Shown piece after piece: positions 16,160 to 24,676 of a stretch of DNA of 64,000 nucleotides. The notes beneath the pieces are model-generated. The model was not told the DNA's origin. It saw nothing but the letters and a program-made list of their open reading frames with translations, and did not search any database. The stretch's first letter is position 1. Each line of letters opens with the position of its first letter. The position numbers and the translations under genes were made by a program. Source of the stretch: JABFSM01 sp963762545 (GTDB lineage: Bacteria > Gemmatimonadota > Gemmatimonadetes > Gemmatimonadales > GWC2-71-9). The stretch is taken from the NCBI GenBank assembly GCA_963762545.1, contig CAVXLC010000005.1, forward strand, positions 153,571 through 217,570, read 5' to 3'.

Positions 16160-16701
16160 TCGATGCGAACCTGGTACTCGCCGCAGCCCAGGCACTTGAA
16201 CAGATAGACCGTGGGGCCGGCGTCGCGATCGAGCGACTCGAGCAGCCGGGTGGCCGCGCCGCCGGAGATCCCCATGTCGTAGATGATGTGGCTCAGCACG
16301 CTCCCCTCCAGATCGCGATGGTTCTTCCGGATATCCGCGATCCCGGCCGGCGCCAGGAATGCCGTCGCATCGCGGCAGCACGCCGGCCACTCCTCGCCCT
16401 GCCAGGTACTGTAGCCGGGAGTGCGCTCGGTGATCTCGGCGACCACCGCCTCCGGCACATCCGTCCCGAACGCTTCGGTGTCCACGAAGCTGGCGCCGAG
16501 CTCCCGGTGCGCGGAGCCGTCGGCAATGCACCAGGGACAGAGTGCGTCGGCGAGATCCGCTTCCGAGTAGACCGGGCCGGTGTAGATGTATCCCCGGCTC
16601 CGGCGGCAGCGCCGGCACTCGGTGGCGGACGCGACGACGCTGCCGCTCGCGATCGGGTCGGGATGGTAGCGGAAGGCGGGAAGGGTCACCGCGTGCGCCA
16701 T
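16150..16701 (-). CDS. CbrC/UPF0167 family zinc-ribbon protein
   Basis: A 183-residue cytoplasmic protein with the CbrC-family pattern: LPAFRYHPDPIASGSVV at the N-terminus, a first CxxC (CRRC), a second CxxC (CPWC) followed by DGSAHRELGASFVD, and a third CxxC (CLGC) near the C-terminus. E. coli CbrC is linked to colicin E2 tolerance, but the biochemical role of the family is unknown. It follows the M28 peptidase gene by 7 bp and is probably the last gene of that transcript. Confidence 0.85.
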   Translation of the reverse strand: MAHAVTLPAFRYHPDPIASGSVVASATECRRCRRSRGYIYTGPVYSEADLADALCPWCIADGSAHRELGASFVDTEAFGTDVPEAVVAEITERTPGYSTWQGEEWPACCRDATAFLAPAGIADIRKNHRDLEGSVLSHIIYDMGISGGAATRLLESLDRDAGPTVYLFKCLGCGEYQVRIDYP

Positions 16702-16708
16702 CGCCGGC

Positions 16709-18301
16709 TCAGGGCACCGGGCGGGGCGCGGGCGGCGCCATGCGGGGCATCATCTCGTCGCGATTGGCGATCTGGTACACGGTCCACGCGACCACCGTCG
16801 CCGCCTGCTTCAAGTCGTCGATCACCAGGTGCTCATAGGTGTCCAGATTCGAGTGGTGGGTCCGGAAGTCGTATTCGATGGGATCCTGGATAAAGTTGAA
16901 CCCCGGGACCCCGGCCGCGACGAAACTCAGGTGATCGGTCCCGCCGGTGTTCCCGTGCTTGACGGCCACGACGCCGAGGTCTTGGAACGGCGAGAGAATC
17001 TGCTGGAAGATCGGAATCGCGGCGCTGTTGCTCTGATCCCAGATGCCCCGGAGCCGGCCGGTGCCGTTGTCCACGTTCACGTAGGCGGAGATGGCCGGCA
17101 GCTCGGCCTGGTGCATGCGAACCCAGGTGCGGGAGCCGATCAAGCCCTGCTCCTCGCCGGTCCAGAGGGCGATGCGCACGGTGCGGCGCAGGGGGAGGTT
17201 CATCGTCTTGAGGAGGCGAATGGCCTCCATCATCACCAGCGAGCCGGCGCCGTTGTCGGTGGCGCCGGTGCCCGAGTGCCAGCTGTCGTAGTGGGCTCCC
17301 AGCATCACCACCTCGCCGGCCTTGTCGGTGCCGGGAATTTCCGCGGTGACGTTGGTCGGGAAGCGATTGTCGTCCAGGAACCGGGTCTGCAGGTTGATCT
17401 CGACCTTGACGGGCAGCCCGCGGCGGGCGACCCGGTAGAGCGTGCTGTACTGCTCCTGCGCGACGATCAGCTCGGGGATCGGATTGTAGACGCTGTCCCG
17501 GGCGGTCCGGCCATCGGAATGCCCGCCGTTCAGGAACATGCCGTAGCCCCAGCGCGACGGCAGGAGAATCGCCGCGGGGTGCTCGGCGCGGAGCAGCTGG
17601 CCGACCGCCGCGTTCAGGGCCCGGAACTGGGCGAAGTTTCCCCGGCCACCCGGCGCGGCGGCCGCCGGCGCAACGTACGGGACCCCGGGAATGGTGGAGA
17701 TCAGCGTGGCGCGGTTGGGCATTCCGTCGATCAGCTGCTCCAGGGAAAAACGCCGCTCCTCCTGATTGAACTCGGGCCCGATGACCGGGGGCGCGCTCCG
17801 GAGGACGCAGGCCCCCTTGAGCTTGCCGGCGTACTTCGCGACGTCGGCCGAATCGGTGATGTCGAGAATCACCACCGGGCAGGTCACGGTCGCGGGCCGG
17901 CCCTTCGCATCAAGGGTGCTTCCGCTCCAGGCCTGCGGATACGCGGCGAGGGGCTTGATCCAGGGCTCGAGGATCCGCCCGCTGTAGGACACCAGATCCC
18001 AGCCACGCCCGAACGCCGAGTCCCATGCCTCGGTCTTCACATTGGCGAGCCCCCAGGACCGGAAGGTGTCCGCGGCCCAGGCATTGGCCTTGCGGCTCCC
18101 CGACGAATTGGTGAGCCGGGCTCCGATGACGTCGGTGAGATAGGTGGCCAGATCGTCGAGCTTGGACCGGTTCATCTCCTCGTCCCTGAGCCGCTGGGCC
18201 ACGGAGAGATCGAGCCGCTCGGCGATGACCTGGGCCGAAGCGGACGCGGCGGAGAAAGCCAGCGCGAGGCCGGCGGCGAAGGCGGGACGCAACGGTTTCA
18301 T
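16709..18301 (-). CDS. Secreted M28 family metallopeptidase
   Basis: A 530-residue exported zinc peptidase. The Sec signal is MKPLRPAFAAGLALAFSAAS with likely cleavage after ASA. A PA-like insert occupies about residues 100-300. The catalytic M28 ligands are His337 (GAHYDSWH), Asp349 (GATDNGAG), Glu383/384 (TGEEQG), Asp411 (NVDNGTG) and His482/483 (RTHHSNLD). It ends in a Pro-rich tail. It differs from the M28 protein at 2.8-4.3 kb in its longer insert. It is preceded by the M61 peptidase gene (81-bp gap) and followed by the CbrC-like gene. Confidence 0.92.
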   Translation of the reverse strand: MKPLRPAFAAGLALAFSAASASAQVIAERLDLSVAQRLRDEEMNRSKLDDLATYLTDVIGARLTNSSGSRKANAWAADTFRSWGLANVKTEAWDSAFGRGWDLVSYSGRILEPWIKPLAAYPQAWSGSTLDAKGRPATVTCPVVILDITDSADVAKYAGKLKGACVLRSAPPVIGPEFNQEERRFSLEQLIDGMPNRATLISTIPGVPYVAPAAAAPGGRGNFAQFRALNAAVGQLLRAEHPAAILLPSRWGYGMFLNGGHSDGRTARDSVYNPIPELIVAQEQYSTLYRVARRGLPVKVEINLQTRFLDDNRFPTNVTAEIPGTDKAGEVVMLGAHYDSWHSGTGATDNGAGSLVMMEAIRLLKTMNLPLRRTVRIALWTGEEQGLIGSRTWVRMHQAELPAISAYVNVDNGTGRLRGIWDQSNSAAIPIFQQILSPFQDLGVVAVKHGNTGGTDHLSFVAAGVPGFNFIQDPIEYDFRTHHSNLDTYEHLVIDDLKQAATVVAWTVYQIANRDEMMPRMAPPAPRPVP

Positions 18302-18382
18302 GACCGGACTTCCTGGAAAGAGGATGGTGCGGAAGAGAATATCACGGGCGGGCCAGCGCGGCGAGCCGGGCGAAGACCAGGG

Positions 18383-20248
18383 TCATCGGGCCGCTCCCTG
18401 AATGCCTGCCTTCGAGGCCAGCCAGCGGCGGCGGTTTTCGAGCGCCGCGGCCGCCACCGGGACACCGGCGCTCTCGGCCGGCACCAGCTCCATGCGGGGA
18501 TTCTCGGCGAGCACCAGCCGGCCCCGGATGGTGGCGCCGCGATTCCAGAACGACACGTCCATGGTATCTCCGGGCTTGTGGCCGGCCACGATCGATTCGA
18601 GCGCGGCGCTCGAGGGCACCGGCTGGCCATCGAGCGTGAGCAGGGTGTCGCCCCGTTCCAGGCCCGCGGCGTACAGCGGCTGGCCGATCAGGGCAGCGGT
18701 CGAGAGGGCCACCCGGCCATTGGTCGTGCTGAACCCGACGTCGCCCAGCCAGGCCGCGCCAGGGTGGGCGCGCCGGAACAGGAAGCCGACCGAGGCGAAC
18801 AGCCCAACGTAGTCGGGTACCTCGCGCCCGGTGATGTAGCGCCGCACGTAGTCGTCGGCAAAGGCCCGGTCGTGAGCGACCTCGCCCAGGGTGATCCGGA
18901 CGTCGTCCATGGTGTAGGGCCGTTCGGTCCTGCCGTACTTGACCCACATCGCCCGCATGAAGTCGTCCAGGGACAGCCCGGGGGACCGGGCCCTCAAGGT
19001 CAGATCGAGGCCGGGCGCGATCGCCTCACCGAAGGTGTAATAGGAAATGAAGGTATTGGCGCGATTCTGTGGATCAATGGAGGTGGCGGCGTCCACGAAG
19101 GGCGCCTGCCGGCTCATGTCCACCGCCGAGAAGTACCGGCGCCCGGGGCTGTTGATGATGGCGTCCACCGCCCCGCCGAGCGCCGCCGCAAGCGTCCGAT
19201 CATCGGAGAAGCCGGCCCGGCGCAGGGTCAGCGCCGCGTAGTAGTTGGTGAACCCTTCGCCGAGCCAGAGCTCCCCCGACATGTTGGCTCGGGTGAAGTC
19301 GAACGGCTCGAGGGAGCGGGGCCGGATCCGCTCGATGTTCCAGGAATGGAAGAATTCGTGCGCCAGGGTGCCGAAATTGCCCATCATCGAGGTGGACAGC
19401 GGCCGGGTGCCGGTGAGGGAGGTGGAGTTGCGGTGCTCCATCCCGTCGCCCGCGGCCCAGGGCAGATAGTCGGCCAGGAAGGTGTAGGTGCCCCAGTCGT
19501 AGGGCGCGAGCTCGCCGAACACCCCGGCCTGCTCCGGCACGATCTTCTTGATCATCTCGACGAAGCGATCAACCTCGGCCGCGGTGCCCAGGTGGTCGAT
19601 GGCCAGGCGCATCGTGTCGATCCGGGCCCGGTTGGTCACCAGCCAGGTGCGGAAATCGATCGGCCCCAACGTGATGGGGCTGTCCATGAAGAGCTGGAGG
19701 TTCGGCGCGGTGAAGGTGGCCGGGTCCGAGGTCGGCTTGAGCTGGGTAGCCACCCGCCAGCCCGCGGGCAGGCCGGTGAACCTCACCCGGACCGGCCGGG
19801 CGTCGAATCCGCGGGCCCACATGAACGTGGCGGGAATGTTGAGATGCGCGTGGGTCCGGTCGATCTGCGCGTAGGTGCCGTCGCCCCGGTCGCCGAACAG
19901 CGTGTAGTGCACCGAGACGGTGCCCCGATGCCCGGCGATCCGCCAGGAATACGGCGTGAGCGGGAGCACCGCCAGGGCGTGCCCGGCGCCGTCGTCCGCC
20001 CGCACGTTGTAGACGTTCTTGGCGAACTCATGGACCGCGTAGCGGCCCGGGGAGCTGCGGCTCATCCAGACTTCGAGGGGCGCGCCGGCCGGGATGCCGC
20101 GGAAGGTGACCCCGATGTCGGCCTCGTGGTGCGCGGGGTTGGGAAAGGCGACCTCGTAGGAGACCGGCGGCGGTTGCGAGAGGATCCGGCCGGGAGCCAG
20201 GGCCAGGGCGGCGACGGCAGCGAATCGAATCACCGATGGACGATGCAT
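18383..20248 (-). CDS. Secreted M61 glycyl-aminopeptidase-like protease with PDZ domain
   Basis: A 621-residue exported protease. The signal peptide MHRPSVIRFAAVAALALAPG starts at 20248. An N-terminal beta-sandwich (about 25-200) precedes the M61 catalytic domain with HEFFHSWN, that is HExxH, followed by the RIRP and GEGFTNYY motifs of the family. A C-terminal PDZ-like domain has GLERGDTLLTLDGQPV. M61 enzymes remove N-terminal Gly or Ala from peptides. The reading frame is open and in phase a further 48 codons upstream to a GTG with a good ribosome binding site (see the zinc-ribbon remnant at 20249-20392). The form with an N-terminal signal peptide is preferred. Confidence 0.9.
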   Translation of the reverse strand: MHRPSVIRFAAVAALALAPGRILSQPPPVSYEVAFPNPAHHEADIGVTFRGIPAGAPLEVWMSRSSPGRYAVHEFAKNVYNVRADDGAGHALAVLPLTPYSWRIAGHRGTVSVHYTLFGDRGDGTYAQIDRTHAHLNIPATFMWARGFDARPVRVRFTGLPAGWRVATQLKPTSDPATFTAPNLQLFMDSPITLGPIDFRTWLVTNRARIDTMRLAIDHLGTAAEVDRFVEMIKKIVPEQAGVFGELAPYDWGTYTFLADYLPWAAGDGMEHRNSTSLTGTRPLSTSMMGNFGTLAHEFFHSWNIERIRPRSLEPFDFTRANMSGELWLGEGFTNYYAALTLRRAGFSDDRTLAAALGGAVDAIINSPGRRYFSAVDMSRQAPFVDAATSIDPQNRANTFISYYTFGEAIAPGLDLTLRARSPGLSLDDFMRAMWVKYGRTERPYTMDDVRITLGEVAHDRAFADDYVRRYITGREVPDYVGLFASVGFLFRRAHPGAAWLGDVGFSTTNGRVALSTAALIGQPLYAAGLERGDTLLTLDGQPVPSSAALESIVAGHKPGDTMDVSFWNRGATIRGRLVLAENPRMELVPAESAGVPVAAAALENRRRWLASKAGIQGAAR

Positions 20249-20392
20249 GGCGCTTTCGGGTGAGTGTGCCGGTGGGGGACCAGTGATGCGCGAAGCCGAC
20301 GAGACGCTGGCAGTGGGGATCTTCTCCAAGGGCTCGGCGCAATGGGGGCAGACGGGCAACGGATCGTCTCGCTCCTCGAGCATGAGTGCCAC
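20249..20392 (-). pseudogene. Possible truncated zinc-ribbon gene fused in frame ahead of the M61 protease
   Basis: In the gap between the TauE stop and the M61 signal peptide there is a GTG at 20392, preceded by GGAGGG (20400-20405 on the plus strand) with 7-nt spacing. It begins VALMLEERDDPLPVCPHC and carries the CPHC half of a zinc ribbon. The second CxxC expected in a small zinc-ribbon protein is missing. Instead the frame runs through about 25 Pro/Ser/Ala-rich codons directly into the M61 start codon with no stop. It looks like a remnant of a small gene cut off and joined to the M61 leader. Alternatively M61 is made with this N-terminal extension, which would hide its signal peptide. Confidence 0.4.
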
Positions 20393-20409
20393 CGTAGAAC
20401 CCTCCGGTG

Positions 20410-21147
20410 TCAGAGACCCAGCAGCAGCTTGAGCCCGAACGCGCTTCCCACCACCACGAACAAACCACGCACGAAGGCGGTTCCGCGTTGACTGGCGATG
20501 CGGGAGCCCAGATACCCGCCGGTGCAGGACCCGATCGTGGCGGGCACCATCAGCGCCACGTCGTAGTATCCGTGACTGATGTACGACACGGCGGCCAGCG
20601 CGCACCAGGCAAAGGCCAGCACGTAGTAGTGGCCCAGCGCGCCGATCAGGTCGTAGCCCCGCCCCCAGGTGAAGAGCAGGCTCGACACCAGGCCGTTGCC
20701 CGATCCGAGCATGCCCTCGTAGAACCCGAGCGGCAGCGCCGCGGCGCCCACCGCCCAGCGGGAGGCGCGCGGCTCGCGGGAGACCGCGCCCTGGTGAGGA
20801 CGACGCAGCATGACGGCGATCAGCAGCAGGATGACCGCACCCACCGCGCGCTTGAGGATTCCGGCATCGATCCGCACCGTGACCGACGCTCCGAACCAGG
20901 CGCCCACCAGGCCGAGCGCCGTCATTCCCCGGAGCAGCCGCCAGTCCACCTCGCGGCGCCGGAGATAGTTGCGGGCGCCCAGGAGCGTCCAGAGCGCGCC
21001 GGCCAGTTTGTCGGTGGCCACCGCGGTCGGGAGCGGCACGCCCATCGCGAGCCAGGCCGGGGTGGTCAGCGCCGAAGAGCTTCCACCGGACAGCGACCCA
21101 AGCAGGGCCCCGGCGAAGGCGATGCCCAGCACCACGAGGGGCTTCAC
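20410..21147 (-). CDS. TauE/SafE family sulfite/organosulfur exporter-like permease
   Basis: A 245-residue membrane protein with about eight hydrophobic segments in two similar halves. Each half carries a Gly/Ser-rich stretch of the TauE/SafE type (GSLSGGSSSALTTPAW near residue 17 and PLGFYEGMLGSGNGLVSSLL in the second half). Members export sulfite, sulfoacetate or other small anions; the substrate here is not evident. It overlaps the upstream dehydratase gene by 4 bp (ATGA), so the two are co-translated. It is not closely similar by eye to the TauE-like protein at 30.8 kb. Confidence 0.85.
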   Translation of the reverse strand: MKPLVVLGIAFAGALLGSLSGGSSSALTTPAWLAMGVPLPTAVATDKLAGALWTLLGARNYLRRREVDWRLLRGMTALGLVGAWFGASVTVRIDAGILKRAVGAVILLLIAVMLRRPHQGAVSREPRASRWAVGAAALPLGFYEGMLGSGNGLVSSLLFTWGRGYDLIGALGHYYVLAFAWCALAAVSYISHGYYDVALMVPATIGSCTGGYLGSRIASQRGTAFVRGLFVVVGSAFGLKLLLGL

Positions 21148-22160
21148 CCCGACAGCCTGCGCTCCAGCAGCGCCATGCCCCGGGTCAGGTGCTCGACGTA
21201 CCGTTCGGGCGCGATGTTGGTTCCGCAGACGATCAGGGCCACCTTCTTTCCCGCGAGCCGCTCCCGAAGCGGGCCCATGAGTGCCGCGGCGGCCGCGGCG
21301 GCGGCCGGCTCCACCGCCAGCTTGACGCCCCGGAACATGACGGCGAGCGACTCCCGCAGCGCGTCGTCGCTCACCAGGACGAGATCATCGAGGTTGCGGC
21401 GGCAGAGCTCGAGGCTGTAGGGCAGCGTGTAGGGAGGGCTCAGGCTGTCGGCGATGGTCCGGTAGCCGCCTTCGGGCACCCGCTCGGGCCGGCCGGACTT
21501 GAGGCTCCGATACATGACGTCGTTCGCTTCGGGCTCCACGCCGATCGCCAGACAGCTCGGCTTGATGAGCTTGATGGCCGACGCGACACCGGCGGCGAGC
21601 CCGCCGCCGCCCACCGGCACGACGATCGCCTCCAGGTCGGGGACCTGGCGGAGCAGCTCGCGTCCCAGCGTGGCGGTCCCGAGGGCGGTGCGGGGGCCCT
21701 CGAACGGGTGGACGAGGGCACGGCCCTCTTCCCGCTCGATTCGATCGGCGAGCGCAAACGCCGCGTGCACATCGTCCGCCAGCACCACCGCGGCCCCGAG
21801 CTCCTTGCAGCGGGAAACCCGGAACGGGTCCGCCGTCCTGGGCATCACGACCTTGGCGCTGCTGCCCAGCGTCCTCGCGGCCCACGCCACCGCGATGGCG
21901 TGATTGCCGGCGCTGACCGCCGTCACCCCGGTGGCGAGCTGGGGACGCGCGAGTCCCAGCATGACGTTCAACGCGCCTCGCGCCTTGAAGCTGCCGGCGA
22001 ACTGGAGCAGCTCCAGCTTGAGTACCGCCTGGGTGCCCGGCGCGAGGAGACGTTCCGTCAGCTCGTCCCGCCAGATCCAGGTGGGGGTTTCCCGAACCAG
22101 GGGGGCCAGGACCCCGGCCGCGACCTCGATATCGCCAAGCGCCAGCGTGGGAGCGGTCAT
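21144..22160 (-). CDS. PLP-dependent threonine/serine dehydratase-like enzyme (1)
   Basis: A 338-residue fold-type II PLP enzyme. The PLP lysine is in GSFKARGALN, the SAGNHAIAVAW helix binds the substrate carboxylate, and the phosphate-binding loop is VGGGGLAAG. A Cys sits near the C-terminus (ALIVCGTNI). It resembles catabolic threonine dehydratase and hydroxyaspartate/serine racemase-like proteins without a C-terminal ACT domain, so allosteric isoleucine control is unlikely. The start at 22160 is taken from MTAPTLALGDIEVA; upstream codons in this frame are Cys-rich and unconserved. It overlaps the TauE gene. A paralogue lies 420 bp away (22,584-23,525). Confidence 0.85.
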   Translation of the reverse strand: MTAPTLALGDIEVAAGVLAPLVRETPTWIWRDELTERLLAPGTQAVLKLELLQFAGSFKARGALNVMLGLARPQLATGVTAVSAGNHAIAVAWAARTLGSSAKVVMPRTADPFRVSRCKELGAAVVLADDVHAAFALADRIEREEGRALVHPFEGPRTALGTATLGRELLRQVPDLEAIVVPVGGGGLAAGVASAIKLIKPSCLAIGVEPEANDVMYRSLKSGRPERVPEGGYRTIADSLSPPYTLPYSLELCRRNLDDLVLVSDDALRESLAVMFRGVKLAVEPAAAAAAAALMGPLRERLAGKKVALIVCGTNIAPERYVEHLTRGMALLERRLSG

Positions 22161-22231
22161 GTCAGCCCTGTGCTTCCGGTAACCCGCCCGGTCGTCTGAA
22201 AACATGGAAAGCGGATCACCGGAGGCGACAC

Positions 22232-22594
22232 ATGAGGTACCTCGTGCGCAGAACCCGCATTGCATTGGCCGGCGGACTGATGGCGCTGGCGCTGGCCCGC
22301 TGCAGCCATAACCAGGCCGAGACCGGACTCATTCCCGATGAGCAGACTGTCCTCAATGTAGACAACCAGTCCTTCAACGACATGAGGATCTACGTCATCC
22401 AGGGGGGTCAGCGGATCCGGGTCGGGACCGCCAACGGCAAGAGCATGTCCTCATTCAAGCTGCCGAAGAGCGTCATTTCGGGCTACACCACGGTCCGGGT
22501 CGAGGCGGTACCGATCGGCGCCAATGGACACTCGGTGAGCGAGGAGATCTCGATTACCCCGGGTGACACGCTGGAGCTCAGGATCACGCCGTAG
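22232..22594 (+). CDS. Small hypothetical lipoprotein
   Basis: A 120-residue protein beginning MRYLVRRTRIALAGGLMALA, with a lipobox-like ALARC and Cys at residue 24. The arginine at -1 is unusual, because small residues are preferred there. The mature part (about 95 residues) is predicted mostly beta (VLNVDNQSFNDMRIYVIQ, GYTTVRVEAVPIG, ISITPGDTLELRITP) and resembles a small Ig-like fold. A good SD (GGAGG) precedes the ATG. It is divergent from dehydratase 1, and its last 11 bp overlap the 3' end of dehydratase 2 on the other strand. The function is unknown. Confidence 0.7.
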   Translation: MRYLVRRTRIALAGGLMALALARCSHNQAETGLIPDEQTVLNVDNQSFNDMRIYVIQGGQRIRVGTANGKSMSSFKLPKSVISGYTTVRVEAVPIGANGHSVSEEISITPGDTLELRITP

Positions 22595-23525
22595 GCCCCA
22601 CGTTTCCTCCGCAGAGGATGACGGCGACCGTCCTGTCGCGCCAGGCGTTGGCCTGGCGCAGAAAGGCGGCCAGGGCCACGCCGGCAGCGCCTTCGACCGC
22701 CAGGTGGTGGGTTTCCTGTACGGAGCGCATTGCCTGGCGGATGTCGTCTTCGGTCACGGTGACGTAGGCGTCGCCCAGGGCTCGGCACCAGTCGAACGTG
22801 ATGGCCCCCGCCTCCACGCCGCCCGCGGTTCCGTCGGACAGGGTGGGGGCGGACGGCAGCTCGAGGATGTGCCCCGCCTTGAGTGATTCGATCATGACGG
22901 CCGAGTTTTCCGGCGAGCAGCCGACTACGACCGTTTCGGGTCGCAGCGACTTGAGATAGGCGGCCACGCCCGCCAGCAGCCCGCCGCCGCCCAGCGCAAT
23001 GAACACGGCATCCACCGCCGGGAGCTGCCGGGCCAGCTCGACCCCGACGGTGCCCTGCCCCGCCACGACGTCGGGGTCGTTGTAGGGGGAGATGTAGGGG
23101 ACACCCTCGGCGGCCGCGAGGCCGCGGGCGAACGTCTCGGAGACCGCGGAGTCGTCGCCCTGGAGCAGCACTTCCCCGCCACGGGCCCTGATCGCCGCCA
23201 CTTTTCCCGGATTCGCGTCACGGGGCACCACGATACGGGCCCGGGTCTCGAGCGCGGCCGCCGCGTAGGCCACCGCGGCGCCGTGGTTCCCCGTCGATGC
23301 GGCGATCACGCCGCGGGCCCGCGCCGCCGGGTCCAGGCAGAGCAGCTTGCTGAACGCGCCGCGGGCCTTGAACGATCCGGTATGCTGGAGGTTTTCGAGC
23401 TTGAGGAAGAGGCGGGCCCCGCCGGCGCCGAGGGGTGAGGGCACGAGCGGGGTTTCCAGAATCCATGGACGGATCCGACCCTCGGCCCGCAACACCTCGG
23501 CCGGGAGGTCGGCCAAGGTGGTCAT
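22584..23525 (-). CDS. PLP-dependent threonine/serine dehydratase-like enzyme (2)
   Basis: A 313-residue fold-type II PLP enzyme. The PLP lysine is in TGSFKARGAF, the asparagine loop is STGNHGAAVAY, the Gly-rich phosphate loop is LGGGGLLAG, and a C-terminal CGGN replaces the usual SGGN. It lacks a regulatory domain. It is similar in plan to the enzyme at 21,144-22,160 but clearly diverged. It follows the desaturase gene by 10 bp on the same strand. Which amino acid it deaminates or racemises cannot be told from sequence. Confidence 0.85.
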   Translation of the reverse strand: MTTLADLPAEVLRAEGRIRPWILETPLVPSPLGAGGARLFLKLENLQHTGSFKARGAFSKLLCLDPAARARGVIAASTGNHGAAVAYAAAALETRARIVVPRDANPGKVAAIRARGGEVLLQGDDSAVSETFARGLAAAEGVPYISPYNDPDVVAGQGTVGVELARQLPAVDAVFIALGGGGLLAGVAAYLKSLRPETVVVGCSPENSAVMIESLKAGHILELPSAPTLSDGTAGGVEAGAITFDWCRALGDAYVTVTEDDIRQAMRSVQETHHLAVEGAAGVALAAFLRQANAWRDRTVAVILCGGNVGPTA

Positions 23526-23535
23526 GGGAATGCGA

Positions 23536-24561
23536 TCAGGCGGAGGCCGCGCGGCGGAGCCGGTTCTCCCGACGGAGCCGGCGCAGATGGCCGAAGCCCA
23601 CCATGCGGCCGCTCTGCTCGTCCCACAGCTTGAGCCGGAGGGTGCGCGCCGCCTCCGCCAAGGTGAGGGTGGTGACGTTCTGGAACGTCGGATTTTCCGC
23701 GTGGCAGCGCTCCAGCTGATAATTCGGGATGCGCGGGCTCAGGTGGTGCACGTGATGGAATCCGATGTTTCCGGTGAACCACTGCAGCACCCGCGGTAGC
23801 CGGAAATAGGAACTGCCTGCCACCGCGGCGGTGGCATAGTCCCACTCGGTGCCGCCCTTCCAGTAGGCCTCCTCGAACTGATGCTGCACGTAGAACAGCC
23901 ACACGCCGGCCGAGCCGCTCAGCAGGAAGATCGGCAGCCAGATGCGCATCACGTCCTTGAACCCGACGAGGAGCGACAGCGTCGTGATGAGCGCCGCCAG
24001 CGCCAGGTTGGTGAGATGAACGTTCAGCTTTTCCCGCTTGCCCGCGAAGCGCTTGGTGGGCCAGCGGTGCTTGATGAAGAGGAACGCTGGGCCACCCACC
24101 AGCAGGGTGAGTGGATTCCGGTAGATGCGGTACCAGACTCGCTGGCGCCAGCCTGCCGACAGGTACTCCTGGACGGTCATGGTGTTGATGTCGCCGGTGC
24201 CGCGCTGTTCCAGGTGACCCGACGTGGCGTGATGGATGGCGTGCTCGCGGCGCCAATGGGCGTACGGGGTGGTGGTCAGGATGCCGGTGACCCAGCCGAC
24301 GACGTCGTTCCAGGTGCGGGACGGCAGAAACGATCCATGCCCGCAGTCGTGCATGATGATGAAGGTGCGGATAGTGAGTCCGGCCGCGGGCAACGCCAGC
24401 AGAAGGGTCAGCCAGTAGCTGACCGACAGGCTCCAATACATCACGATGACGGTGGTAATCAGCAGGCCCAGTGTGGTGACGAGCTGCCAGAGCGCGCGCT
24501 TGACGCTGGGTATCTGGTAGCGGGCGACGATCTCTCGCCAAGTGCGTCCGGAATCGGTCAT
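23536..24561 (-). CDS. Membrane fatty acid desaturase
   Basis: A 341-residue integral membrane di-iron desaturase. The three histidine boxes are complete: HDCGH (71-75), HAIHH (107-111) and HHVHH (269-273). About four transmembrane helices surround them. The layout fits acyl-lipid omega-6/delta-12-type desaturases that adjust membrane fluidity. An AT-richer 115-bp leader separates it from apt. No clear operator was found, though regulation by temperature or oxygen is common in the family. It is first in a probable two-gene transcript with dehydratase 2. Confidence 0.9.
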   Translation of the reverse strand: MTDSGRTWREIVARYQIPSVKRALWQLVTTLGLLITTVIVMYWSLSVSYWLTLLLALPAAGLTIRTFIIMHDCGHGSFLPSRTWNDVVGWVTGILTTTPYAHWRREHAIHHATSGHLEQRGTGDINTMTVQEYLSAGWRQRVWYRIYRNPLTLLVGGPAFLFIKHRWPTKRFAGKREKLNVHLTNLALAALITTLSLLVGFKDVMRIWLPIFLLSGSAGVWLFYVQHQFEEAYWKGGTEWDYATAAVAGSSYFRLPRVLQWFTGNIGFHHVHHLSPRIPNYQLERCHAENPTFQNVTTLTLAEAARTLRLKLWDEQSGRMVGFGHLRRLRRENRLRRAASA

Positions 24562-24676
24562 TCAGAACCTCGGGAAAACGGGAGCTAACTGCTGAAATTT
24601 AGCGGTCTTGCACCTTCGTGTCGACCTGGGAATCATAACCCCAGTCTGGGTCGGCAGTTGGAGCCCGGGCTCTCGA

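Noticed and set aside
16829..20263. A 1,144-codon open frame antisense to the M28 and M61 genes
   Set aside because: High GC leaves few stops on the antisense strand. The translation is Gly/Arg/Pro/His-rich without domains, and the M28 and M61 genes opposite it have clear catalytic motifs.
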